Assembly: GCA_001661515.1 (NCBI GenBank)
Contig: LUVW01000003.1
Coordinates: 124,001 to 188,000, forward strand
Reading direction: 5' to 3'
Length of the DNA stretch: 64,000 nucleotides
Origin: Capniomyces stellatus
Taxonomy: Eukaryota; Kickxellomycota; Harpellomycetes; Harpellales; Legeriomycetaceae
Made by a program: the position numbers and the translations under genes. Every line of letters begins with the position of its first letter. The stretch's first letter is position 1. The notes below the pieces were generated by a model. The model did no database searches, was not told where the DNA came from, and worked only from the letters and a program-made list of their open reading frames with translations. Of this stretch, positions 27,864 through 38,718 are shown in pieces.

Positions 27864-28047
27864 TTTCCCTTTTTTTTGTTTATTTTTATTTATTTACTGG
27901 ACTACAATTTTATCTTTGGTTTTATTTCTTGTTTTAATTCTTATTTTATTTCAATAAATTTGGCGCTTTGCTTTGGCTTCAACAGTTTAACAACTCTTTT
28001 CTTGATCCCCTTGTCTCAAAAAAAAAAAAAAGAATTAAAAAAAATTG
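27864..28047. other. Convergent 3' spacer between ECM29 and unknown gene
   Basis: This 184-nt tail-to-tail gap is made of poly-T and poly-A blocks (T runs near 27870-27900, A run at 28018-28045). They probably serve as 3'-end and poly(A) signals for both genes. Confidence 0.5.
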
Positions 28048-29535
28048 CTATAAAAATTTCGAAATGTCAAACTCATCCGATTCTCCATCACTTACGATCG
28101 CTTCCTCGTGGTAAAGGTAGTATTGGTTATCCACCAGCCTTCTGTTTTTACCAGCTCTAACCAGTTCCTTGCCTTGGCACTTTTTGTCGTCTGGTGCCAA
28201 CTTTCTAACCTTTATAATCTTTTTTTCTGCGCTAACATTGTCAGTATACCACTCTGTACTACTGTCAATCTCAATATCCATATCAGCATCCATCTCGTTG
28301 TTATGTTCAGCTTTAATTTTTCCACCATCTTTGACGCCACCATACTGGTTTCCATGCTTAACACTGCCATCTTCCTTGCTGCTATAGTCTCCTAGCACAC
28401 CTTTCTCCACAGGTTTATACGTGTATTTGGGACTATGATCAAACTTCGCTCTTCCTAGCTCTATCTTTTTCATCTCTGCCCTTATACTTTTGTTGATTCT
28501 CTTGTTCATTTCGAATATCTCCGATTTTTTGCTTGACACATCTTTACTATATACATCCTCTTCCTTTATTCCACGTCCACCACCGCATTGAACCATTATG
28601 TTTTTGTTTTCCATCATCTCTTGATCACTATTCTCAATCGTTGGTCCTGCAAACTCTTTTTCTAGAGCTTCACCATTTACCACTTTGATATCTTTTCTGC
28701 TCTCAATTTCACGAACCATGTTACTGCTGTTTTGGTACCTATACCCATATTACTTTCAGTTTCACCACTTGCTCCAGTTTACTCATATTCTCAAGCACAC
28801 ATACTCTACAGCCTGGTTATACCATCTGTCTGGCATAGTATATTACCTTTTTTTGACCATTGAATGTAAAGCCACAATTTCCTCGTTGAAATTTGAATGC
28901 CTTCTCATTGTTGTGTATGGATTCCCTTTAGTCTGTATTTTGGTCACTTTTGTTGCTACTGAAATTGGACTGGGAATATCTCTGTTATCTCCTAGTTCAA
29001 CTTCTACCCTTGTGTTCAAGTTTACTGTTTTGGGTTTGAGCACCCCGGTGCCGCGATCCACTGCTGTTTTAACGTTATTTCACGTTTTGCACTTCATTAA
29101 TATTTTTTTTATATTGAAATTTCCTCATTAATGTTTTGCACCCCACTAAAATCATATAAATTCTAGGCTGTAATCTAATCGGCTCAAGTACCTTGGACAT
29201 TTTCCACTGAATTGGTGTTTTTCTGGACTTTGTTTCTTGGAATATCATTCTCTTTGTTATTCCTTTCTATAACTAGTCGAGTTAACAACAATCATAATCA
29301 CTCATATAGCATGCTTTTCAGTTTTTTTAAAATCCAACATTGAAACAAAGTTTAACCAGAAATACACATACACACATGTATACGTACCTTTCAACACCTG
29401 GTCTGGTACTGGACATCTTTGTCGACGTATTTTATAGGTGTTAACAGCTCCTTTACTTGCTTGACCAAACGGATCCATTATCACATTACTATACGGCAGA
29501 GCTAATTTTTTAAAAAATGGATCAAATATCCCCAT
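28048..29535 (-). CDS. Unknown four-exon protein, charged, acidic C-terminus
   Basis: I do not recognise the family. Exons 29388-29535, 29192-29266, 28847-29063 and 28048-28726 join with every phase closing (1119 nt, 372 residues). Four exons agreeing with GT-AG borders is good evidence for a real gene. The N-terminus (MGIFDPFFKKLALPYSN, then DPFGQASKGAVNTYKIRRQR) is the most structured part and is where homology should be sought. The middle is hydrophilic and rich in Asn, Lys and Glu (KENDIPRNKVQKNTNS). A later basic patch KKIIKVRKLAPDDKK precedes the acidic end SDGESDEFDISKFL. There is no signal peptide or membrane segment. It looks like a disordered, possibly nuclear protein. Exon 3 has a NAGNAG acceptor. 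It is convergent with ECM29. Confidence 0.65.
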
Positions 29536-30106
29536 TTTGGCTTGAAGTTGAAAAGGTGATGACAGAGTGTTGCTAAAGCTTGAACCAACCTGACATAAAC
29601 GCCATTCCAGTGTTTGTATTTATACTAGTAGCCTGGAGTTTTGGAATAATAAGAAACAACCCGTCAAGTTTTAGTGGCTACACTGTTTTTTTGTGTTTGA
29701 TAGAATAGTGAAATTGACATGTCAAATTTTAGTGTTCATTAATTGACTCGAGTTTTTCTTATTTTCAAACTTTGTGTCTAAAAAGCAAAAAAGAAAAAAA
29801 GAAAAAAAGAAAAAAAGAAAAAAAGAAAAAAAGGATCAGATTATACACGCAATTAATATAACCAAAGTTAAAGTCGACATTTCAGTAAAAATAAGGGTAA
29901 ATATTGATGGAATTTTAATTTGGCGTCGTTCTGATCACACACAACCGTGTCAAGACTTATTCAGTCAAATGCCGACAGTTTTAAATTAAATGTCAAGAAT
30001 AATTCAACATCCAAATTAGGCAATATGGCTTGGTGCTTGAAGTACATATTGTTAAACTCAACTATAAATATATAAAAAAATGGTATAATGACTAAAATGA
30101 TTGACG
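29536..30106. other. Intergenic with AAAAAAAG repeat
   Basis: The sequence is AT-rich. An 8-bp AAAAAAAG tandem repeat spans about 29780-29832 and makes an artefactual Lys-rich ORF. It should contain the promoter of the minus-strand unknown gene and the 3' end of the SPX-deacylase gene. Confidence 0.5.
29780..29832. repeat. AAAAAAAG tandem repeat
   Basis: There are five or six near-perfect copies of an 8-bp A-rich unit. This is simple sequence. Confidence 0.8.
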
Positions 30107-32090
30107 CTACAAGTGTCCGTCATCTGAGTGATCTGGCAGGTCTTCACCTACTATTCCTAGGTGAATAATTCGGGTTCCGGTCTGACAAACAGGGTCTATA
30201 TGCTTCCCAACAACTATCCCATCCTCAGGGGCCTTGTAGGTCTCGACCAGTTCTCCAAATATATTCCTAACATGCGCAATGTCTTCGTTTTTTTTAACCC
30301 ATGTATTGGTTTCAGGTATTACAAAAAGCACGCCTCCTGACTTTGCAAATATCCAGTACTACGGATCAATTTAGTTATGCATTGGCTTGGTATTAGTTTC
30401 ACAATTTTTCTGACCCGAAAAAAAAAATACAGAAAAAAAATATACAAACTAAGTATTGACACACTCACACTATTCGAGCACACAACTGGTTCGGTCTCTG
30501 CTAGTGACATAGGATCAGGTATCATTTTTAAATGACTGAGAAAGTTAGTCACACCGATAAGGGCGCTTTTGACAAATCGCTTTTGGATCTTTGACGGATC
30601 GCCAATTTCAACTGTGATGGCTGGTATTCCCCTGCCCATTGCAGAGCCTCTCAACGATCCATCGGGACTTGTGTTGTGAACAATTATTTGTGGGTTTTGG
30701 AATAAAGCCATTCTTCTGGTTTCAGGGTTGAGCAGGTTGGCTCTTACGTACAATGAATTGACACGGCCTTTGCTGGCAGTGTGCAAGTCAATGAGATAGT
30801 CAAAATTGACCACAATCCTGTGCATTAGATTGTACGCCCACACTTGTGCTGACGAACCGTTTTCTTTGCCAGGCATTACACGGTTCAAATCTGTTCCGTC
30901 TGAGAACCCTCTTTGAGACAGCAGGTACCCGGGAGTGTTTGCGACTGGGACTGCAACCAATGTGCCAAGCATCTTTTGGGGATCAATTTCAGTAAATAGA
31001 CGATGGATTAGCGGAATCCCATTTAGCTCGTTTCCGTGAAGTGCAGCTGTAATACCAACAACCGGTCCGTCGTACAGCCCTTTTGCTATTATAACCGGAA
31101 CTCTGATCTTGTTGCTAAGCCCATCTTCGCTTAAACTCACCCAAACTCTGGATACTTCACCTTTAGGGTAATCTGTTATGTCCAGCTTCAGTACAGATTT
31201 TATATCTACTGAGCTGTACGTCATAGGCTTGGTGTTCTTTATTCCTAGCTCATTCACTATTTCCTCCGGCGAAATGCTCGTCAATCTTTTTCTGTACATA
31301 CTGTTAGCTGCTCTGTATAAATTGCTATCCTTGTCGCTCCCTGCAAACTTATACTTCATAACTGTTGGCCACAGCTCATTTTTAAGGTTGGTCTTGGCCA
31401 CTTTATCAAGCTTTTTCAGAATTTTCTTAACCGCTACAATATTCAGATTTGTAAACTCTACAAGCCCAAAGAAAAAGAAAAAACAGGAGAAAAATATTCA
31501 AGGCTGAGTTTGTATAAGCTTGGTTCTACAAACAAACATTTATTAGAATAGCTTTGGTGGATATTTTATAAATGTTTTTTATTTGGTTACCATTCAGCGA
31601 ATCGATATCATGAATAAGCGTTGAGAATTCCGCCTTCCTATACCACGCAAAGTAAATTGTGTTGGTAAACAGAGACTGTTATAGTGAAAACTTCACTGCT
31701 ATGCCATGTCACAACTGCGTTATATTTCCACACTTACCACTTTGTAAACTCATCAGACCCTACTTTGAATTCTTTCTAATAGCCAGAAAAAAATTGGTGA
31801 TGCTTTTATTAATACAAAGGTCCAAAACGAGTACAGCGGCAAGATAGAAACGGTATTACCTTATTTCCGGTCAGTGAAAGCCTATTGGTGTATTCCTCGA
31901 TTCTTTCAACAAAATAAGCATCTACTTTAGCTAGCTCAGACATAAGCAAGGTTGTAAATTCATCCACTCTATTCACTTCCTTAGGGTTTGGATCAATAGT
32001 GTATATTTTTACTTTAAGTGCCTTGTAATCCAAGTACTTCCCTTCGTATCTTGGGATTATCCTGAGCAAAAGTTGGTGGCCAAACTTCAT
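30107..32090 (-). CDS. SPX domain fused to AstE/AspA-type metallohydrolase
   Basis: Exons 31860-32090, 31591-31675, 30469-31457 and 30107-30358 join with all phases closed to 518 residues. Residues 1 to about 150 are an SPX domain. It starts MKFGHQLLLRIIPRYEGKYL with DYKALK following, and contains a middle helix (SELAKVDAYFVERIEEY). Its last helix has the basic cluster LNIVAVKKILKKLDK; in known SPX domains this surface binds inositol pyrophosphates. From about residue 185 the protein matches the succinylglutamate desuccinylase/aspartoacylase family. It has HGNE (zinc ligands near H246 and E249), GTDLNRVMPGK, DLHT (third zinc ligand near H331), VEIGD with the likely catalytic Glu near 389, and the C-terminal beta domain ending in the APEDGIVVG and GTRIIHLGIVG segments. 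All expected active-site residues are present, so it should be an active deacylase or amidohydrolase with unknown substrate. No signal peptide or membrane segment is seen. It is divergent from the RNase H2B gene. Confidence 0.88.
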
Positions 32091-33138
32091 TGTGGTTAAA
32101 TTTGTAGTCAGCTGTGGTGTAGTATAATATAATATAGTTAAACGGTAACCCTATTTATGCTTAAAAGTAAAAAATATACAAGCCAAGAATATAAGATATT
32201 ATAAAATGTAATCATTATTTCAGTTTAGTATTCAATTGTCAGTGCTAGCAATCCGACACAACAGTATCAATGTTGATGGTTGGTTAAATATCCCTTTTTA
32301 AAAACATTTTCTCAATTTAAACTATTATTGAGACTACACAGATTTCCTATTTCCTTTCGCCCCATATTCCATGTTCCATATTCTGTCAACATCCTTTCTC
32401 ATCATAGGAGCATTTGGTAAACATGTGTTGTTTGATTAGTTATTATCAGCCTGTGTTTATATGGAATAACTCGTTTGAGCAATATAAACTAGTTTGCATA
32501 CCATTCAACACACACCGATGTTGTAATGGTGCAGTTATCGTCAATCACTGCTTGGCCATACATCACAAGCCAATATTTATAATGTGTCATATTTCAAACC
32601 GAGCATCGATATTATGGCCGTTTGTTCTGTAATGGTTTTACACACAGGCCAAAAGTATTTATATTTTGTCCATTAGTTGATGTTTCCAAGATTTTTTTTA
32701 TTTTATTTTTTTATTGAAAAATGCTTCCAAGGTATATTTTTTTTTTTTGAAATTCTTTACGAACTTTTTACAAGATCGTATTCCTTACCAACCAGCCAAA
32801 TCAACTATAACTAAATTTCTGTTAAAGTAAACAATAAATGTGTGTAATTCGAACAATCATTGGACTACACAAGAATACTAAACAGTTGATTTTATTTATT
32901 TAAACAGTTGATTTTTGCTTCGGAAAAATAAATATAGAAATAAATCTAGCTAGGGTGCTGAATTAGAACGAGAAAACCACCCGATCCGTTCCAATCACTT
33001 TTTTAAAATGCAAAACCAATAAGTCAATACAAATTCCTTAACATTCGTGGTATTTTCAATATTCGAATTATTAATATCCCCAGAGCACAAAACCAAGTGA
33101 TACTTGGATACAAACAGCAATATCAAAGTAAACGAAAA
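32091..33138. other. Divergent intergenic region
   Basis: About 1 kb lies between the starts of the SPX-deacylase gene (minus) and the RNase H2B gene (plus), so it probably contains both promoters. It is AT-rich with poly-T (32693-32710, 32740-32750). The ORF at 32414-32632 has no support. I did not identify a specific regulatory element. Confidence 0.5.
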
Positions 33139-35124
33139 ATGATGGTGGCACGCCAAATCCCGGATAAAATTGTCCTCATTCCAGCCTCAAAGTCAACGAC
33201 GCAAGCAGAAATAGGTTTATTTCTTTATACTTATACTCTGGACATGTATTTATAATACTCTTAATGTCATAAGAACATTTTGCAAGTCGCAAACGATATT
33301 TTTTTTCCCTTGGACGATTTTATTTACTAGTAATCCTGTTTTACGTAGAATTAAAGGAGCTCCATCTTCCAAATCCAAAAAACAGCAAGTATAATTATCA
33401 ACTATATCCTAAAGCTTTACGAGTATGATTGATAAACGAGTTTTTAGTATAGTAAAAGCATTAATGCTGTGTTAACACTGCTTAGCGATTCACAGGTTAC
33501 TAATTCGATTCTTTGGCTCAAATAGACGAAAAAGCAGTATTTTATTACAGTGCCACCGAACAGACATTGTATCAGCCCGTAAAAGTTGATTTTAACAAGA
33601 CTCGCTCATGGTTATTGAACCAAAAAGTAACAAGCGGTAAATATTGTGCAGATACTGGTGCTGTTGGAAAATTGGATAGGGTTAGATGCTATCAGGAACA
33701 GTTTCAGAAATTTGATATTAACTTTTAGAATAACCTGATGTTTAAATATAGATGGCTCATATTCAATGCTGACCAGGGTTGACGAAACGTTTATTATTTT
33801 GGCCATACTGGAATACTGCATTCCAAAGGTAAGAATACCTTAAACCCCAAAGTTAACATGTTATCAGAGTCATGCTGTAGCTTGTGCTTAAAAACATTTG
33901 CATTTAACTGTTTTATTCGTGTAAATTTCCCTAGCGAGATAGTGGCGAGTACAAGTATGAGCAATATGATTGCATTCACATAAACCATAACCTCCAGGAA
34001 AGCGGGATGGGCGACTCGATAAAGTATTTTTTAGGCCAAAAGTCCGTTGATTCGAGCCTGAACCAGATCTGCGACTTTTTAGGTATTTTTTTTAATCACC
34101 TTCACACTGAATGTCTCTATTGTTGTTATCGTTGAAGTCTTGTATAACCAACTTTTGTTGCGACAGATGTCGGGTCTGATAGACATGTTAGAATCAATCC
34201 TACAAAGACTTTGAGCTGGATACAGAGGAAGGTTAGTAGATCCATACAGACAGATTTATTGAGTTTAAAAGTGAGTTAGGTGAATGGAGAAAAAGTGCTA
34301 TTGATAACAAGTGTGTGACTTGGCGATATACTGGTTATAACATCTCTGTATTTAATAGTTTGAGAACATATTGGCAGGATACTCAAAAGCGAGGCCCTTG
34401 GTCAACGCGACGTACAGAAAGGAGGCAGAGGTGTCCAACGCTGAAGATACAGTAAAAGGTATAATATACGGGTTTGTGTATATTTGCTTAAAACCAACTT
34501 GTTTGGAAATAAAGTGATTGTGTAACGTATGTAATAAAACGTAATAGATATTAGGAAGCGTGAAGTAGCTGAGCTATTAGGTCAGTATCTGACGCCGGTC
34601 TGGAACGAGGCCTTGGTAGCAAGTTATGGGTAATATAACGCTTTGCTAAATACATATATGGCAGTGCGGTCTGGTGCTTAAAAAAACCAGAGCTTTATAC
34701 AAAACCAGAGTTAAGTTTTCAAAATAAAATAAACCGTAGGCTAAAAGATATTGTTGTCAAGCTCGAGTCATCGAGTAGCGCGGATAGCAGATTGAACCTG
34801 AATACAGCGGAATACAACAATGCATCTAAACATGCTACTACGCGACCTATATCTACAGCAAAGGTAACATCTTGTTTTTTTATTTATTAATTTTTTAAAA
34901 AAAACACATTTGTTAAGGGTGGAGTGAGGGGTTGTTTAAAAAATTTGTTTTTTTTTCTGATGATTTTCAGTTTGACAGTTTAAAGTTGAATCTTTGATGT
35001 TGAGATTACCGTGTGGTTGAATGTTTGTTAGGGGAAGAGTTCCGTTAATACCAAGACAAACAAGGATATGCCAAATACAATGAGAATGTTTTTAAATTTA
35101 GGAAACAAGGCAACCAAGAAATAG
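33139..35124 (+). CDS. RNH202: Ribonuclease H2 subunit B (Rnh202-like)
   Basis: This is a non-catalytic subunit of the nuclear RNase H2 complex, which removes ribonucleotides and R-loops from DNA. Ten exons: 33139-33214, 33349-33388, 33496 or 33526-33636, 33752-33828, 33935-34082, 34167-34231, 34359-34458, 34548-34629, 34740-34863 and 35032-35124. Family marks are RQIPDKIVLIPASK, then LHLPNPKNS, RSWLLNQKV, DGSYSMLTRVDETFIILAIL (the DPLFLLLPYL motif region) and KTLSWIQRK near the winged-helix end. The last exon ends in a basic tail with TMRMFLNLGNK, placed like the PIP box of the animal subunit. Exons 3 to 10 join in phase. Exon 2 to 3 is off by one nucleotide with either acceptor, so there is a frameshift, a sequence error or an unusual splice. 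It is a very intron-dense gene with exons as short as 40 nt. Confidence 0.8.
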
Positions 35125-36506
35125 TTGGATGGTGCAGTCGCTACTAGTAGACTAATGTTGATAGTATTGATAATATGACTTTGTTTATATGTAATACCGC
35201 TGCGTCGTTTTTTTTTGCAAGTATAATATGTTACTATGTCGCCATGGCGCGACTTGTTTATTAAACACAACTGATTATTGCATACAGAAAAATTACATAA
35301 ATTAATTGGGTTGAGTTGGTTTGGGTCAGCTCAGCCTAACAAAAGAAACACGTAGTGTTTAAGTATAAGCTGCCTGTAGAAAAAGCACAAACAGTGCAAA
35401 GATGTTCTAGAAGACACGAATTAAACTTCCTTGCTCTAAATTGTGCCAAATGGATGGCTCTTTCAACAAACTATAGGTTTATGAGTTGATGAGTTGCGAT
35501 AAAACTTTGTATTTACTTGCCCATATTTATTGAGATTGAATATTAAGATTTAATGGATATGAATAAGATCGCCAATACCGTTTCTGTTTATCTGAACAAA
35601 AAATCTGTTCTTGGCATATCAGAGTATACATTTCCTTGCATTATTATGCGTGGTACGTACCCAAATTTATACAAAATCACCATCAACGATGATCTAGGTA
35701 GCTCATTCCACGAGCCTTATACCAATCGAGCCCAGCACTTATCCATGGATACCGTCGGATAACTGATGTTATATAGTCGAGGAAGGGGATGACTGATCGT
35801 GACAATATATATATATATATATTGTTCACAGCCTTCAAAGTATTCCGTAGCCTTTTACAGGATTGAATACTGCTTAAACTTTCTATCACTGCCCTTTTGC
35901 TTGGCTGTTTATTTCGACTACTAATATCACTTGAATTTCAAGCCATTAAAAAAAATGAAATTAATATTCAGTTCAGAAAATTCAGTCCTGCACTTTTGGA
36001 CTAGTATAATGCCCAAATGGATAGAACTTGCCAATAGAATGGTCCGAACGTATTGTGTTTAAATTGCCCCAAACACTAGATTTTCAAGTTTAATTAAGCT
36101 GAAATTATGCCGTTTTGTTCTAGCTATTCATCGCTTAATCCTGCACGATTGGAATATCTCAAAATAATAGATATAAAGCAGCAGGTTTTGGTGATAACTA
36201 ACAACAGAACAATTAAAAAAAGTCTAAAACGATTCTTTTGACTCATACTCGACAACAACAAAAAAAATATAAACTAAGATCGAAATTGAAAAATAAAGAT
36301 ACCGTGATTTCACTCAAGCATTTAAACATTATACTCAAGATATACAATTAATAACAAAATATTTTATAAAAACAATTAAAGACAACAAACGCTCCAAGAC
36401 AACAGAAAGAACAAAGAAAACTGAAACGAAAAACGGAAAGAGAAAACTGAAAAGTAAACAACGAAAAACTGAAAGCGTAAAGTACCCAAGTAAAGCCGTT
36501 CTATAA
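35125..36506. other. Intergenic, with AT dinucleotide palindrome
   Basis: This is an AT-rich region. A 70-codon plus-strand ORF at 35553-35762 (MDMNKIANTVSVYLNKKSV...) has fairly balanced composition but no recognised family and an overlapping antisense ORF. It may be a gene fragment. A palindromic ACAAT(AT)nATTGT run lies at 35802-35825. The A-rich 200 nt before 36507 probably form the leader of the rhomboid gene. Confidence 0.45.
35802..35825. repeat. AT dinucleotide repeat, palindromic ends
   Basis: About nine AT units are flanked by ACA and TGT, so the whole element is self-complementary and could extrude or form a hairpin. Its function is unknown. Confidence 0.7.
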
Positions 36507-38151
36507 ATGGCAAACGTTCACACTATGTCCGACCTTAACCAAGGGTCTGGTAATGTAATGATTGTGCGAGAAACATCAATTTTAAATTCCAGGGCGGCAA
36601 TGACCAAAGAAATAAAGAGGTTTTTTAGGCAGATTCCGATACTGACAATAGCTATAGCTACGTTGATGACGTCTTTTTATTTTTCAGGTCTAGTTTCTGG
36701 GTTTTTGGGGTTTAAACATTGGCAGCTAAAGCTAGTACTGCAACCTTCAGCGATATTGAGTTATCAAGGTAAATGCAATTCGAGTATTTTGTGTGTTGCG
36801 TATATATATATATCTTTAGCTGTTGGTGCTATACTCTGGTGACGATTAACTAAACGAAACCTATTAAAACGATATTTATAGTGTGGAGGCTGTTTACATA
36901 CCCATTAATACATTTTGGAGTGTTTCACTATTTATTCAACTTACTTGCATTCTGTCCGCTAAGCTATGAAATTGAAAGAACAATTGGAACGTTCAAGTAC
37001 TTGTATCTGCTGTTGGTGCTGCTCACTCCCATTCCGGGCTTACTGGTTGTGGGGCTAATGAAGGTGATGGGACAGAATGGCTACGTGGCAGGAATAAGTG
37101 GTATTATATTTTCACTATTGGCTTGGGACTGTCGCCAAGGACCGGCGAGAAGGTAAATATTTATATTTATTAGTTGGGTTATTAAAGCGAATACACTGAT
37201 ACTTGTTGGTTTGAAGAGAAGATATGAACAAAGGGGGTTTTTGTGTAAATGGTGCATGTACGAAATAGCTTTTTTGGGTTGTTTGAGATTCCACGAATCT
37301 ATTTCCCGATATTCCTGATAGTGTTTATCCAATTGACGATGCCAAATGTATCGTTTCTAGGCCATTTAGTAGGGTTGTTGTTTGGATATTTGTGTAAGTA
37401 TTGGTTGGTGTGTATTTCTGTGGTAACTAGAGTATATAAATAAAACTGAAAAGAGCAATTGTAACAAAAACTTTGGCTGTGCTTGTATACCCTTGCTTAA
37501 TTAGACGCCTATGGGATATTGGGGTACCTGGTACCAAGGGATGAGATTTTGGTGTGGATTCAAAACAAAACGATACACCGCAAAGTAGTCAATAGTGAGA
37601 GATATATTGGGATTGGCGGAATAGACGGGCAATCAATGGTGTTTAAATCACTGAGCAACACATCTACACTATCGATAGAGCAGGAGCCAGTGGTAGAAAG
37701 AAGGAGCTTTGCAGAGAGTATACTTCCGGCATCGATTTACAATGCGAAAGGATTGAATGTTACGCCAAAAGTGCCGCGCAGGGTTGGGACAAAGCCGCCG
37801 GTAAGTAAAATGGGGGCAGGGAGGACGTTGAACGAGTCGATTGGAAAGGCGGAGGGAAGCAGCAGCGCTAACAGAGAAGTGGATGGAGATGGTGAGGGAG
37901 CAAAAGGGGGAGGGTGGGGTATTTGGCCGTTTGGCAGGGGAGAGGGAAATATCAGACTAGGAGGCGGGTCAGAAGTGTCTGGGGGAGGTGAGAGGATGGC
38001 CAGAGCATCGACAGAGACAACACCAGCAGCAGGGGCATCGGCTTCTGAGGGAGGGATTGGAGGTTGGTTTGGGTTTGGAAGTGGTGCAAGCAGCGGGATG
38101 AGTCGCGTGCAATCTGAAGGAATGCCAAGCACATCGGCAGGGAAACAGTAA
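36507..38151 (+). CDS. RBD2: Rhomboid intramembrane protease, Rbd2-like
   Basis: This is a serine protease acting inside membranes. Fungal Rbd2-type rhomboids sit in Golgi/endosomal membranes, and in fission yeast and Aspergillus they help cleave the sterol regulator SREBP. Exons 36507-36768, 36882-37152, 37269-37393 and 37505-38151 join in phase to about 435 residues. A cytosolic N-terminus of about 40 residues is followed by membrane segments. Catalytic Ser is in GISG (about S160, AGISGIIFSLL) and catalytic His in FLGHLVGLL (about H210). The FTYPLIHFGVFHYLFNLLAF region carries the typical second-helix His and Asn. The long C-terminal tail is rich in Gly and Ser and has FGRGEGNIRLGG and GGWFGFGSG, similar to but not a perfect match for Cdc48-binding SHP boxes. 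The stop used here follows CAG; a GTAAGT overlaps it, so a further short exon is possible. Confidence 0.88.
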
Positions 38152-38718
38152 GTTGATTATCCAATTATTTGTGGGTATTACAAGTAATGTCTGTGCGTGT
38201 TGAGTAGGGAGGAGTTGGGAATAAAGTAGTGTTGATGACGGTACTACTGCTTACTAGATAAATGTTGCAATGAATCGAAGTGAAAAAGTACTGTGTAAAT
38301 ATGTAAATTTGATTAATTATGGTGGTTTCTGTTGATAGGAATAAAGTAGTTACGCCATCCACGGCATTACTATGACGACAAGAGAGGAAGAGGAGCACAT
38401 GAATCAGCAAACCAAAAACAAAAACCAAAACCAAAAAACAAAAGAAAACGAAAGCAAAGCAAAGCAAATAAAGAAGATAATATAGCGTTTTGATAACGTA
38501 ATGTTGTCGTAATCATATATATCTTATAGTCGAATTTTTGCAAAGTTTATGTAATGTATAATATATTTCGAAAAGTAATAAACCAAACCAATGCAATAAA
38601 TAGTAAAAAAAAAAGAAAAAAAAATAGTTCAAGTGATAAACAATAAACAATATTGACAGTTAACTTGAGAAAACAAAAAAGAAAAAAGTTAAGTAAAAGA
38701 GATAGGATAGAAATTGTG
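38152..38718. other. Spacer between rhomboid and GON4L-like genes
   Basis: This convergent spacer holds two candidate short final exons for the rhomboid gene. One follows GTTGAGTAG near 38208 and the other follows TTGATAG near 38338; both keep the frame and end within about 40 nt. The rest is A-rich (ACCAAAAACAAA-like repeats near 38405-38465, poly-A near 38608), probably 3' UTR sequence. Confidence 0.4.

Noticed and set aside
29774..29989. Lys-rich ORF
   Set aside because: It is made by the AAAAAAAG repeat and has no continuation.
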